Below are positions 44,701 through 53,540 of a stretch of DNA of 64,000 nt, in pieces. The position numbers were made by a program, and so were the translations under genes. The notes beneath the pieces were generated by a model that was not told the origin of the DNA, did no database searches, and worked only from the letters and a program-made list of their open reading frames with translations. Numbering within the stretch: position 1 is the first letter of the stretch; each line of letters opens with the position of its first letter. This stretch comes from Melioribacter sp. GTDB taxonomy: Bacteria > Bacteroidota > Ignavibacteria > Ignavibacteriales > Melioribacteraceae. The stretch spans positions 1 through 64,000 of the forward strand of contig JAOACD010000008.1 in the NCBI GenBank assembly GCA_026417975.1, written 5' to 3'.

Positions 44701-47148
44701 TTAGTTTTTTTGATTGTCTACATTAGAACTTTCATTGTTGTCTTTTGCTTTTTCTTCTTTAGGTTTTAATTTACTTTCAATCCACTCTCTCAACTCAGGG
44801 TCATTTTCTATTTCAGAATCAATAATTAAATCTGGATTTAAACCATTCTTTTTTAAAGTTGATGTAAACAACAATGTGGAATTACTTAGTTTTTTATAAT
44901 CTCTCTTCCCAAGTTTATATTCTTTCCATTCAAGAACTACTTTACGGAAATGTTTTTCGTGATGGTAACGATAGTTATGTAATGTCATTTTACCATTAAT
45001 CCAAACTAAACTCATGGGATACTCATGTGGATGAAAGATTACAAAGAACCAGTGCCACACAAGAATAGCAAGTGTTGCTAATATTGCTTCGTAGAAATGA
45101 ATCAATTCACAAGCTTTTATCAACCAAACTGGAGCCCAATTACCAACAATAGTTGGAAACCATAAAACAAATCCTGTCAAACCCATAACAACTGTTCCCC
45201 AAATTAAGGCCCAATATTCTGCTTTTTCGGTATAGTCATATTTATCGTACTGTGGCTTTTGTTTTTTAATTCTAAGGTAATAAAGAATTGTATCTCTTGC
45301 ATCAATTACATCATTAATCGTAGGGATTAAATTTTTCAGCACTTCCCTTCCTCTTGGAGTAAAGAACAAATAACCCAGATGATATAGCCCTGTTCCAATT
45401 AAAACTACAGCTGCTCCTCTATGTAGATATTGACGAACTGGTTCAGTCATACCAATTGTTCTTAGAAATTCAGCCCACCAGGTTTGATTGTATTTTAATG
45501 CAAAGCCAGTTATAGCAAGAGTTATAAATGAAATCAATAAAAGCATATGTTGAATAACTTCGCTCTTAGTAAATCTTGGGATTGTAATTTCGTTTTCAAT
45601 TCTTTTTTTCTTCTTTCTTATTTCATAAATGTATATTAGAAGATTATGTAAAATCATCCCACCTATAATAGAAATAATTAACCAGAAGTAAATATTAGCT
45701 ATTAGATTTTCAATTTTTGATGCAGCTTGATTTTGAGCTTTATGAGAATAACTTTGAGCAAAAACCGTAGTTGCATTTGAGTGACACTTTTGACAGGTTT
45801 TTGTAACATTTGCAATATTTACAGTTGATTCAGGATGCTCGCGCGGCAATATTTTATGAACACCATGACAATCTATACACATAGCTGCATCTTTATCTCC
45901 CCTCATAACAGCCAAACCATGATAACTATCTTGATACTGTCTAGCCTGTCCTCCATCTATTCCAAATCTTTCTACTATCATTGGATTTTCGTGACAAACC
46001 ATGCAAGTTTTTTCTTGAAGCTTCTTGGCTTCCTGTCTTTTATCTACTGTTGTAATTGATTGAATACTATGCTCGCTATGACAATCATTGCATACTGGTG
46101 ATTCTCTGAAGCCTTTTTTTGCTCTTATCCAATGTATTGATTGTTGATACTCTTCTGATTCCTTCGGATGACATTTACCACATGTAGCCGGAATACTAAA
46201 AGCAGAAATTTTTGAAGTTGGCTGAACCTTATTTTTAATATCATGAACCCCATGACACATAGTGCATGTTGCAGCTTCAAGTTTCCCCTTTTGAACTAGA
46301 ATTCCATGCACAGAATTTTTATAAGTCTTCGCAGGAGATACAATTCCAATTTCATATTTTTTTGCTAAGTCTGGATTATCGTGGCATTTTCCACAGGTTG
46401 CAGCTAAATTCGTTGGATAAACAGAACTTGAAGGATGATCTACTTTTTTAATATCATGCGAACCATGGCAATCCCAACATTTTGCAGCATCATCTATACC
46501 TTCACTTAATGCAATCCCATGTATACTTTCACTGTGTTCTTTAGCTATTTCAGTATGGCAAACATAACAATCGGCTCTCCTTGCCTCTTTTAAATTTTTT
46601 GGATGATCCTTAAGATTTTTCACAACATAGCTATGACAATCTGCACATTCTAAGTTTTTGTGAACAGATATTGGAAGAGTCAATTTTACATCAACTTTTT
46701 TATGACAAGCAAGACAATTGCTTTTATCAATTGGTGCGATATGATAAGCAGTTAAAATTGGTTTTACTTCATGACACTTTGTACAAAATAGTTTTGATTT
46801 TAATGAATTTTCTGTTGGGGGCTTTATAATTTCATGACTACCGTGACAAGTTATACATGTAGGCGCATTTTTTACTTTTAGTCTATGATGTATATCTGCT
46901 TTAACCGAACTTTCTTTGTCATCATGACAATTAATACAGCTTACCTTTTTAGCACCTTTTTCTATATGATCTTCATTAACAACATCTTCATGACATCCTT
47001 GGCAATCAATTGCATCTTTATGAACTGATTTTTCAATTGAAACCTCATGACAATCAGCACAATTAAAATCTTGAGTGTAAGTCTTATTTATTAAAACGAA
47101 AAGCAGTAAAAATATTATAAATATTAATTTTTTCTTAAGTAGAACCAC
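44701..47148 (-). CDS. Sixteen-heme cytochrome c fused to a b-type membrane domain (CbcL-like)
   Basis: The 815-residue protein has a signal anchor, 16 CXXCH motifs between residues 30 and 456 (CADCH to CQKCH), then about five membrane helices from 484 to 707. Candidate b-heme histidines are H534 (VIQHMLLL), H576 (YLHRGAA), H684 (LIHFYE) and H699 (VWHWFF). A soluble tail follows from about 715. This joins a periplasmic multiheme domain to a HydC/FdnI-type cytochrome b, as in CbcL of Geobacter, a nine-heme quinol oxidase for low-potential acceptors. By analogy it oxidises menaquinol and passes electrons to periplasmic hemes. The start is GTG (47146-47148) with AGGAG six bases upstream. It leads the second cytochrome unit. 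Confidence 0.88.
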   Translation of the reverse strand: MVLLKKKLIFIIFLLLFVLINKTYTQDFNCADCHEVSIEKSVHKDAIDCQGCHEDVVNEDHIEKGAKKVSCINCHDDKESSVKADIHHRLKVKNAPTCITCHGSHEIIKPPTENSLKSKLFCTKCHEVKPILTAYHIAPIDKSNCLACHKKVDVKLTLPISVHKNLECADCHSYVVKNLKDHPKNLKEARRADCYVCHTEIAKEHSESIHGIALSEGIDDAAKCWDCHGSHDIKKVDHPSSSVYPTNLAATCGKCHDNPDLAKKYEIGIVSPAKTYKNSVHGILVQKGKLEAATCTMCHGVHDIKNKVQPTSKISAFSIPATCGKCHPKESEEYQQSIHWIRAKKGFRESPVCNDCHSEHSIQSITTVDKRQEAKKLQEKTCMVCHENPMIVERFGIDGGQARQYQDSYHGLAVMRGDKDAAMCIDCHGVHKILPREHPESTVNIANVTKTCQKCHSNATTVFAQSYSHKAQNQAASKIENLIANIYFWLIISIIGGMILHNLLIYIYEIRKKKKRIENEITIPRFTKSEVIQHMLLLISFITLAITGFALKYNQTWWAEFLRTIGMTEPVRQYLHRGAAVVLIGTGLYHLGYLFFTPRGREVLKNLIPTINDVIDARDTILYYLRIKKQKPQYDKYDYTEKAEYWALIWGTVVMGLTGFVLWFPTIVGNWAPVWLIKACELIHFYEAILATLAILVWHWFFVIFHPHEYPMSLVWINGKMTLHNYRYHHEKHFRKVVLEWKEYKLGKRDYKKLSNSTLLFTSTLKKNGLNPDLIIDSEIENDPELREWIESKLKPKEEKAKDNNESSNVDNQKN

Positions 47149-47280
47149 TTAAATCTCCTATTTGTATATACAATAAAGAGAGCTTTTTATTACTCAAAAA
47201 CCGTGCTTGAAAAATTTCCCTTTATCAAACAATTTTCAAGGCTTACAAAATCAACTTTATTAATTTTAAGAATAAATCTT

Positions 47281-47314
47281 TCTAAAAATAAGATAATGGA
47301 CTTATATATCTTAT
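47281..47314 (-). terminator. Possible weak terminator after the signalling genes
   Basis: ATAAGATA (47288-47295) and TATCTTAT (47307-47314) form an 8-bp AT-rich stem with an 11-base loop, followed on the minus strand by TTTTTA. It lies in the 182-base gap between the last response regulator and the 16-heme gene. A promoter for the second unit may share this gap, but I see no clear consensus. Confidence 0.35.
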
Positions 47315-47330
47315 CTAAAAGTTAAGCAAT

Positions 47331-48479
47331 TTATTTTCTAAAAAACTCTCCTGTAATTAAATACCAGTCTTTTTCTTCAAGTTTTTCTAATTGTCCCCAA
47401 TAAATCTCCTCGCCTTTAGTTTCCTGATTTTTTACAATATCTTTGATCTTATTCAAATATTTTTCAATTTCTTCCTGATAAAATGAAACTGCACTTTTTC
47501 CTATTTTAAGTTCAGAAAGTTCAGTATCTAACTTTTCAGCATCAATTACACATATCCAGTTTTTATCATAAGGTGTAAAATCAAGTGCTTCCAAATTTTC
47601 TGCCAATTCATGATTTATAGACTTAACTAAACCACTTAAGGGGGATAGAAACTGAATTGACCTTCTATTTTGCCGAATACTAAAAAGAGGTTGACCTTTT
47701 ACTATATTCATTCCAAGGTTTGGAAATTCTATTGCATCAATTTTACCAATAAGTTTTTTAGCAAAATCATCAATACCAACTTTTACGCTACCATCCTGAC
47801 TTATAGATGCCCAACAATGTCCTTCTGAAATAAAAACTCCTCCAGGTATTGCAAATTCACTTTTCCCAACTTTTTCTATTTCTGGAATATGGGCTATATG
47901 AACCCTAGGCTTTAATTGCTTTTGAATTCTATCTTGACGTTTAATTAGACATTTTTTAGTAAAATCAAGAAGTTCGTCTTCAGTAAACGGCTTTTGAACA
48001 TAATCCATAGCACCAAGCTTCATGCATTCTACTGCAGTTTCTACAGTTGCATATCCTGTAATTATAATTACATCAATATCTGGTCTAAGATATTTTACTG
48101 TTTTAGTTACTTCTACACCGTCCATTTCTGGCATTTTTAAGTCAGTAAACACAAAATCATAATGATGAGATTTTACAAGATTAATTGCCTCGGGACCAGA
48201 ATTTACTGTATCAACAGAATATCCATCGAGTACAAGTATTTTTCTAAAACTATCAAGAATAACATCTTCGTCGTCAACACAAAGAATTCTTGCTTTTGGA
48301 TTTGGAACTTCTGCTCTTCTAAGCGATTTAATTTCTTTGCCAAAATCGATTTTAACAACTTCTTTAAGAATTGCCTCCCGTTCTTTCCTTAGCTTTTTCT
48401 CGTTTGCTTTTTTAATGGCATATCTAATAATTATATCAGCAATAATTACTACTATAAGTAGAATAATAAATAATAACAT
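47331..48479 (-). CDS. Membrane-anchored response regulator with GcvH-like output domain
   Basis: The 382-residue protein has an N-terminal membrane helix (residues 1-20) and a basic linker. The receiver runs about 64-185 (CVDDED, phospho-acceptor D113 in FTDLKMPE, ITGYAT, K163 in YVQKPF). A C-terminal domain (about 215-350) aligns with glycine-cleavage H protein: GHCWASISQDGSVKVGIDD, AIEFPNLGMNI, FLSPLSGLVKSINHELAEN, and YDKNWICVIDAEK. The lipoyl-lysine position is Arg272 (NRRSIQF), so it cannot be lipoylated in the normal way. There is no DNA-binding domain. It is the last gene of the first unit, and AAGGAG precedes the ATG. Confidence 0.85.
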   Translation of the reverse strand: MLLFIILLIVVIIADIIIRYAIKKANEKKLRKEREAILKEVVKIDFGKEIKSLRRAEVPNPKARILCVDDEDVILDSFRKILVLDGYSVDTVNSGPEAINLVKSHHYDFVFTDLKMPEMDGVEVTKTVKYLRPDIDVIIITGYATVETAVECMKLGAMDYVQKPFTEDELLDFTKKCLIKRQDRIQKQLKPRVHIAHIPEIEKVGKSEFAIPGGVFISEGHCWASISQDGSVKVGIDDFAKKLIGKIDAIEFPNLGMNIVKGQPLFSIRQNRRSIQFLSPLSGLVKSINHELAENLEALDFTPYDKNWICVIDAEKLDTELSELKIGKSAVSFYQEEIEKYLNKIKDIVKNQETKGEEIYWGQLEKLEEKDWYLITGEFFRK

Positions 48480-48502
48480 AACTTTTCTCCTTAATTAAAA
48501 AT

Positions 48503-49294
48503 TTATCTGTCTGAACTACAAGGTATTAATAATCTCTTCTCGTTTTCATATTCTGATGGAATTAATCTACAAATCCATCCCTCGAAATAAGGATCTTTCT
48601 CTAAAATAGAAACATTTGTCAATAATTTTTCATTTATCTCTACGATTCTTCCACTTAAAGCAGAGTGAAGATTATGAATTAAACCCTCATCATCCTCGAA
48701 TTTAGCAAATGTTTCAGCTTGGTTTACTTTCTCTCCTACACTTGGCATTTCAATTTTTCTTATGTTATCTATTGTTTTCAAATATAAATTAGTAGCTCCA
48801 ATTAGTATTGTACCATTAAACTCATCCTTAACCCAGCATGAATAACCAAACCTAAAATACTTAGATGGACATGAGACATAAATTATTTGCTTATGCTGTG
48901 CTTTATTTTTCAGGTTAATTAACTCTGAATATTTCATAGCTCTTTTTAAAGTTGCCGTTAATTCATCAAAAGTAAAAGGTTTTGGAACAAAATCAATTGC
49001 ACCTTTATAGATTGATTGAATTGCATTATCTATAGTAGAATAACCCGTAGTCATAACTATAGGAATATCAATACCTTGCCTTTGCAGTTCATCTATGAAT
49101 TGAAATCCATTCATTGAAGGTAGCATAATATCACATATAATTAATCTATAACTATTCTCTTTGATCTTGGTTAATGCAACAAAAGGATTATCAGCAGAAT
49201 CTACTTTATAATTATAAATTTTACCCATCTTTACTACAGAGTCAATTACAACTTGTTCATCATCAACTATCAATATGTCAAATTCATTTTTCAA
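48503..49294 (-). CDS. Response regulator with GcvH-like output domain
   Basis: The 263-residue protein has a receiver at 5-120 (IVDDEQ, phospho-acceptor D55 in IICDIMLPS, TTGYST, K105 in VPKPF). A GcvH-like domain covers about 145-250 (YSCWVKDEFNGTILIGATN, IEMPSVGEKVNQAETFAKFE, SALSGRIVEINEKLL, YFEGWICRLIPSE). The residue matching the lipoyl lysine is Gly204, so the swinging-arm function is lost. It has no DNA-binding domain. Its receiver is soluble, unlike the next protein. The start is TTG (49292-49294), 2 bases after the kinase stop. It is probably phosphorylated by the adjacent kinase, together with the membrane-anchored partner. Confidence 0.83.
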   Translation of the reverse strand: MKNEFDILIVDDEQVVIDSVVKMGKIYNYKVDSADNPFVALTKIKENSYRLIICDIMLPSMNGFQFIDELQRQGIDIPIVMTTGYSTIDNAIQSIYKGAIDFVPKPFTFDELTATLKRAMKYSELINLKNKAQHKQIIYVSCPSKYFRFGYSCWVKDEFNGTILIGATNLYLKTIDNIRKIEMPSVGEKVNQAETFAKFEDDEGLIHNLHSALSGRIVEINEKLLTNVSILEKDPYFEGWICRLIPSEYENEKRLLIPCSSDR

Positions 49295-49296
49295 TT

Positions 49297-51180
49297 TTAT
49301 TCCACCGGAAGTTTAATAGAAAAAGCAGTTCCTTTTCCAACCTCACTTTTAACAGAAATTGTTCCATTGTGATTATCAATAATTCCCCATACTACTGAAA
49401 GTCCTAAGCCTGTTCCCTTTTGTCCCTTGGTTGTAAAAAAAGGTTCAAAAATTTTATCTATGTATTCTTGTGGAATACCACAACCTGTATCTGTAATTTG
49501 AATTTCAACAAACTTTTTATTTCCGCCTTCGTCTACCTTTTTCCATCTTTGCCAATCATCTTTAAACGATGCGCACCCTTCAATATATCCCTGAGTAGGA
49601 ATTTCAATTTTATAAATTGGTCCACCACAAACTGGACATTTTTCTGTTTTATCTATTAAAGATAAATCACATACAGGACAGGTCAATTTTATTATTTCGT
49701 TTTTATCTATAGGAATACCAAAATAATGATTCGTCCTTCCATAAACTGGATCTAAAAATAAAAAGCCTTCGCTAGTATTTGTCTTCATTTTTAGTTTTAT
49801 AGATGGAAGCCCCGCAATTTTATGTTCATTATCTATAAGATTATGATTTTTGGGACACAAGGCAGCCTTAATATGAACAATTCCTTTAGGTTGTAATGTT
49901 GTTTGTGAAGTCTTGATTGTTATTGTACCACCATCAGGACCTATTGCATCAATGGCATTTAATAGCAAATTAAGTATAACCTGTTGAATTTGATTTGCAT
50001 CTGCGGTTATTTTAGGAAGAGTTTCATCGAGTTCTTTAATTAACTTTATTTTATTGATATTCAACTGGTTATGAACAATAGTATCAGCTCTATTTATTAC
50101 TTCGTTAACATCAACATAACTTTTTTTAGGTGTTGATTGTCTTGAAAAATCTAAAAGACTTTTAACTATTTCACGACTTCTTAATGTTTCTCTAACTATT
50201 ACATTTAAATCTTCTTGAAGTTCAGGATTATCCTTTGTTCTTTTTAAAAGATAACTACTATAAGTCAAAACACCTGTTAAAGGGTTATTAATTTCGTGTG
50301 CGACTCCGGCAGCTAACTTGCCAAGCAAAGCCATTTTATCGGATTGAAGTAGTTGTTGTTGAACCTCTTGTAGTTTTTTAGTCATGTTATTAAACGACTT
50401 AGCAAGATAACCAAGTTCGTCATTACCAAGACCATTTATTTCATAATTTAAATTACCAGCAGCAACTTGATTTGTTGCCTTAACAAGTTCTCTGACAGGT
50501 TTATCAACCCACCTTTTTACAAACAATCCTATTATGATCCCAATTGAAGCAATTGATATTATTGCAAAAAGTAATTCTTGTAATTCGTTCTTTTTTATTT
50601 GTTTATCTACTTCAGCAAGTGAGATAGTAACATCTAAAACACCGAGCACAGTAGCATCCTTAGGATGTGCATGACAGTCGGCTTCCCAACACGAGCTTTC
50701 ATTGTAAATGGGATTGACAATTCCCATTATCCGGGGTGAATTCTCATTTAGTCTAAATATTCGAGTTCTCTCTTTACTTGACAATTTTTCAAGCGGCTTA
50801 TTTTCTGCATGACACGCATAACAGCTCTCAGCTTTTTTATCAAGCATTTTACCTACATCAGAAGGATTTGTAGAGTAAATTATTTCACCTTCCTTATTAT
50901 AGATCCTTATGTTGTCTATTGCAGGGTCTTTTCCGATAGTTTTGATTATTTCATCTACATATTCTCTCTGATTTAAGAGCATTCCGTAACGAGTACTATT
51001 CTTTACAGTTTCACTTAATTGATTTGCATGTCGTTCAACCTCTGCAAGCAATACGTCAGTTTGAGATTTTATTTTTATGTACGAATAAATACCAATTATA
51101 ATAATAACAGTTAGACTTACAACTAAAATTAGTTTAAGTGCTATTTTTTGAAAAAATCTTATTTCATTCAATCCATTCAT
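49297..51180 (-). CDS. Heme-binding sensor histidine kinase with zinc-ribbon insert in the ATPase domain
   Basis: The 627-residue protein has a membrane helix (14-34) and a periplasmic sensor with two c-heme sites, CYACH at 120-124 and CX4CH (CWEADCH) at 164-170. A second helix (203-220) and HAMP (220-273) follow. HisKA has H295 in GVAHEINNP. The ATPase domain has its N-box (QQVILNLLLNAIDA, about 400-412), G1 (DTGCGIP, 564-570) and G2 (KGTGLGLS). Between N-box and G1 lies an insert of about 130 residues with CPVC-X10-CPVC (501-518) and another Cys (442). It overlaps the 13-heme gene by four bases and precedes both regulators, so it probably senses redox state through heme. Confidence 0.88.
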   Translation of the reverse strand: MNGLNEIRFFQKIALKLILVVSLTVIIIIGIYSYIKIKSQTDVLLAEVERHANQLSETVKNSTRYGMLLNQREYVDEIIKTIGKDPAIDNIRIYNKEGEIIYSTNPSDVGKMLDKKAESCYACHAENKPLEKLSSKERTRIFRLNENSPRIMGIVNPIYNESSCWEADCHAHPKDATVLGVLDVTISLAEVDKQIKKNELQELLFAIISIASIGIIIGLFVKRWVDKPVRELVKATNQVAAGNLNYEINGLGNDELGYLAKSFNNMTKKLQEVQQQLLQSDKMALLGKLAAGVAHEINNPLTGVLTYSSYLLKRTKDNPELQEDLNVIVRETLRSREIVKSLLDFSRQSTPKKSYVDVNEVINRADTIVHNQLNINKIKLIKELDETLPKITADANQIQQVILNLLLNAIDAIGPDGGTITIKTSQTTLQPKGIVHIKAALCPKNHNLIDNEHKIAGLPSIKLKMKTNTSEGFLFLDPVYGRTNHYFGIPIDKNEIIKLTCPVCDLSLIDKTEKCPVCGGPIYKIEIPTQGYIEGCASFKDDWQRWKKVDEGGNKKFVEIQITDTGCGIPQEYIDKIFEPFFTTKGQKGTGLGLSVVWGIIDNHNGTISVKSEVGKGTAFSIKLPVE

Positions 51181-52304
51181 AATCTTTTAATTAATCTCCC
51201 AGGCTTATCTTTAGGATAAGATTTATCTTCGTGACAATCTGAGCAATCTAATTTTGAATAAGTAGGTTCTTTATGACAGCTATTGCACTCAAGTTCACCA
51301 TGAGTTTCGTCGAGTATAAATCCAGTAATTTTATGATTAAAATTATCCCAACTCCATTTTCCATGACAAAAACTACACTCATTACTTAAACCTGAAAATT
51401 TATTTTTAGTAGTATGACATCTACTACACGAAAGTTTAGAATGAAATTTTGTAATATCAAATCCAGTCCTTACTAAATGATTAAATGGTCCTTTCTCTTT
51501 TTCTGAATGGCAAAATGAACAGTTTACTTTCGAATTCGTATCGTGACAATTAGAGCATTTGTTGTGCAATTCTTTTGTTGATTTTTTTGATGTTGAAACT
51601 GTATTAATCTTACTATGACATTTCACACAATTGTCGTTTTTATGACAATCTCCACACTCGTAGTTAAATAAATTAACATGCTCGTTGTGATAAAATGTAA
51701 CTTGTTTTCCTGCAGTAGCATTAGTTGTATAAGTAATTTTATTTGGTGCTTTTATTTCTGGATGAATTCTTTTTACTATTAATTCCTTATTTTGGCTAAC
51801 TAATTTTCCCTTCCCTTTTAATTGATGACAAACTAAACAATCAGTATTACCACTCCATGCTCGATGGCAATTCATACATTGTCGATGAAATGCTCCTTTT
51901 AAGTCAGGTTTACTAACATCTTCTCTTTTACGTTGCAACCCATGGCATTCTGAGCAAGCAATTACATTCCCTGGAGGGTTGTAATGATGGCAAGTCCTAC
52001 ATCCACCAGATATTTCTGCCATTTCGGCATGAGCTAAGTGTGAAAAAATAACAGGTTCGTAAATATCTGTTTCTTTAATTTTATTTATTGTTAAAATCCT
52101 CGGTCCTTCTTCTGGTTTCTGATCGATTCGAATCATGCTTTCACGTGGACAAGCTCTTAAACACGGATTTTCTTTAGTAGGAATTTGACATGAATGGCAA
52201 GTTGAACAATTTAATTGTTGATAGGAATGACTTTTGCTAATTTTAGTTTGAGCATTAATAACAAAGTGAATAACAATTAACAATAATAAAATTTTACTTT
52301 TCAT
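51177..52304 (-). CDS. Thirteen-heme periplasmic cytochrome c
   Basis: The 375-residue exported protein (signal peptide MKSKILLLLIVIHFVINAQ) has 13 CXXCH motifs, from CSTCH near residue 33 to CSDCH near 355. An additional Cys-rich stretch near the start (CQIPTKENPCLRACPRES) is not a heme motif. Distal histidines recur (FSHLAHAEM, FYHNEHVNL, FNHLVRTGF). It starts at the base after the NrfD stop codon and overlaps the kinase gene (ATGA). It is the likely electron acceptor of the NrfD/ferredoxin pair and could deliver electrons to, or report their flow to, the heme-binding kinase. Confidence 0.88.
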   Translation of the reverse strand: MKSKILLLLIVIHFVINAQTKISKSHSYQQLNCSTCHSCQIPTKENPCLRACPRESMIRIDQKPEEGPRILTINKIKETDIYEPVIFSHLAHAEMAEISGGCRTCHHYNPPGNVIACSECHGLQRKREDVSKPDLKGAFHRQCMNCHRAWSGNTDCLVCHQLKGKGKLVSQNKELIVKRIHPEIKAPNKITYTTNATAGKQVTFYHNEHVNLFNYECGDCHKNDNCVKCHSKINTVSTSKKSTKELHNKCSNCHDTNSKVNCSFCHSEKEKGPFNHLVRTGFDITKFHSKLSCSRCHTTKNKFSGLSNECSFCHGKWSWDNFNHKITGFILDETHGELECNSCHKEPTYSKLDCSDCHEDKSYPKDKPGRLIKRL

Positions 52305-53540
52305 TTAAGCACCTCTTACAGAAAATTTAGTTTGAGGTGTAATATATTGCGGAACACTCACAATTGGAAAAATCATCACAAATGCCCTAAATAACAAAAC
52401 TTCCAATGCTATAAATCCCAATGTAACACCAATTTCCCCTATAGATGGAAAGTAAGGCGTAAATTTATAAGGCGGATTATACGCTACTATAAAATTATTT
52501 ACTCGATTTAAAAGCACTCCAAATATTACTAGCGCGGAACCTATAAACAAACCGACTGGAGACTTTATTAACTTTGGCGAAAGAAAGATTCTAAGTGGAA
52601 TTATAATTCCAACGACTACTTCTATTGCAAAGAGAATGCTTTCTATATTTATTTCATTTAAGTAAACAAAAGTTTTTCTAATAACCATATCACCAATTTT
52701 AAATGATAAATATATTCCCAACATAGGCGCAACCATGCTTCCCAAATTTGAAAGAACTTTTAGTTCAGGTTTTAAGCCAAATGATTTTGAAGTAATTAGT
52801 GATTCAAAAATTACCATTGGAAATCCTACAGAAATAGCTGAAAGAAGAAATAGTAAAGGTAAAATTGGAGTTTGCCACAATGGATGCATTTTAGGACCTG
52901 CAATAACCATTAATGTTCCTAGCGAAGATTGGTGTAGACAGGAAAGTACAACACCAGCAATAATAAATATGAACATTACTTTATTTAATGTTCTATCAAG
53001 CAATCTTAAAAATTTATCAACAGGATTATTGAAAACTTTTAAGAAGCCAGGAAGATTTACCCTTCCAATAAACCGCTCTGTAACAATTGGCAAAAACTCT
53101 ATATATAGTACAAACAAATAAATCATTACACACATACCAACTTCAAATAGAACTGAATTACCATTCCACATAATTAAAGGATGCCAAATGTAATAATATC
53201 TTCCTAAATCCAATGCAACACTTAAAGCTACAAAAGTATATCCAAGCATTGCAGTTAAAAGAGCAGGACGAACAACAACATGGTATTCCTCTTTATGCAT
53301 AATATGGCCAAGGGCCGCCGTTGTGAAACCACCTGCTGCAAGCGCCACCCCCGCTGCTACATCTATACCAATCCATATTCCCCAAGGATATTGATTACTT
53401 AAATTAGTTACTGCACCCAAACCAAATAATAATCTTATTAATACAATTATCAAACCAATTACAGCAAAACCTGTTAATATTATAACTCCAGGAGTAAAAA
53501 ACTTTTTAGAAATAGGAGCAGGCTTCATAAAATTTTCCAT
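52305..53540 (-). CDS. NrfD/HybB-like quinone-reactive membrane protein
   Basis: The 411-residue protein has about ten helices with the NrfD/HybB/PsrC layout. The opening runs through QYPWGIWIGIDVAAGVALAA, then RPALLTAMLGYTFVALSVAL with DLGRYYYIWHPL. ALDLGR and a later buried LHQSSLG (His near residue 202) are conserved features. Such proteins exchange electrons with menaquinone and pair with a periplasmic four-cluster ferredoxin, which is encoded just upstream here, sharing one base. No molybdopterin catalytic subunit lies in the cluster, so it is not a full Psr, Nrf or alternative complex III. A quinol:cytochrome c oxidoreductase (Cbc-type) is the best fit. Confidence 0.87.
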   Translation of the reverse strand: MENFMKPAPISKKFFTPGVIILTGFAVIGLIIVLIRLLFGLGAVTNLSNQYPWGIWIGIDVAAGVALAAGGFTTAALGHIMHKEEYHVVVRPALLTAMLGYTFVALSVALDLGRYYYIWHPLIMWNGNSVLFEVGMCVMIYLFVLYIEFLPIVTERFIGRVNLPGFLKVFNNPVDKFLRLLDRTLNKVMFIFIIAGVVLSCLHQSSLGTLMVIAGPKMHPLWQTPILPLLFLLSAISVGFPMVIFESLITSKSFGLKPELKVLSNLGSMVAPMLGIYLSFKIGDMVIRKTFVYLNEINIESILFAIEVVVGIIIPLRIFLSPKLIKSPVGLFIGSALVIFGVLLNRVNNFIVAYNPPYKFTPYFPSIGEIGVTLGFIALEVLLFRAFVMIFPIVSVPQYITPQTKFSVRGA

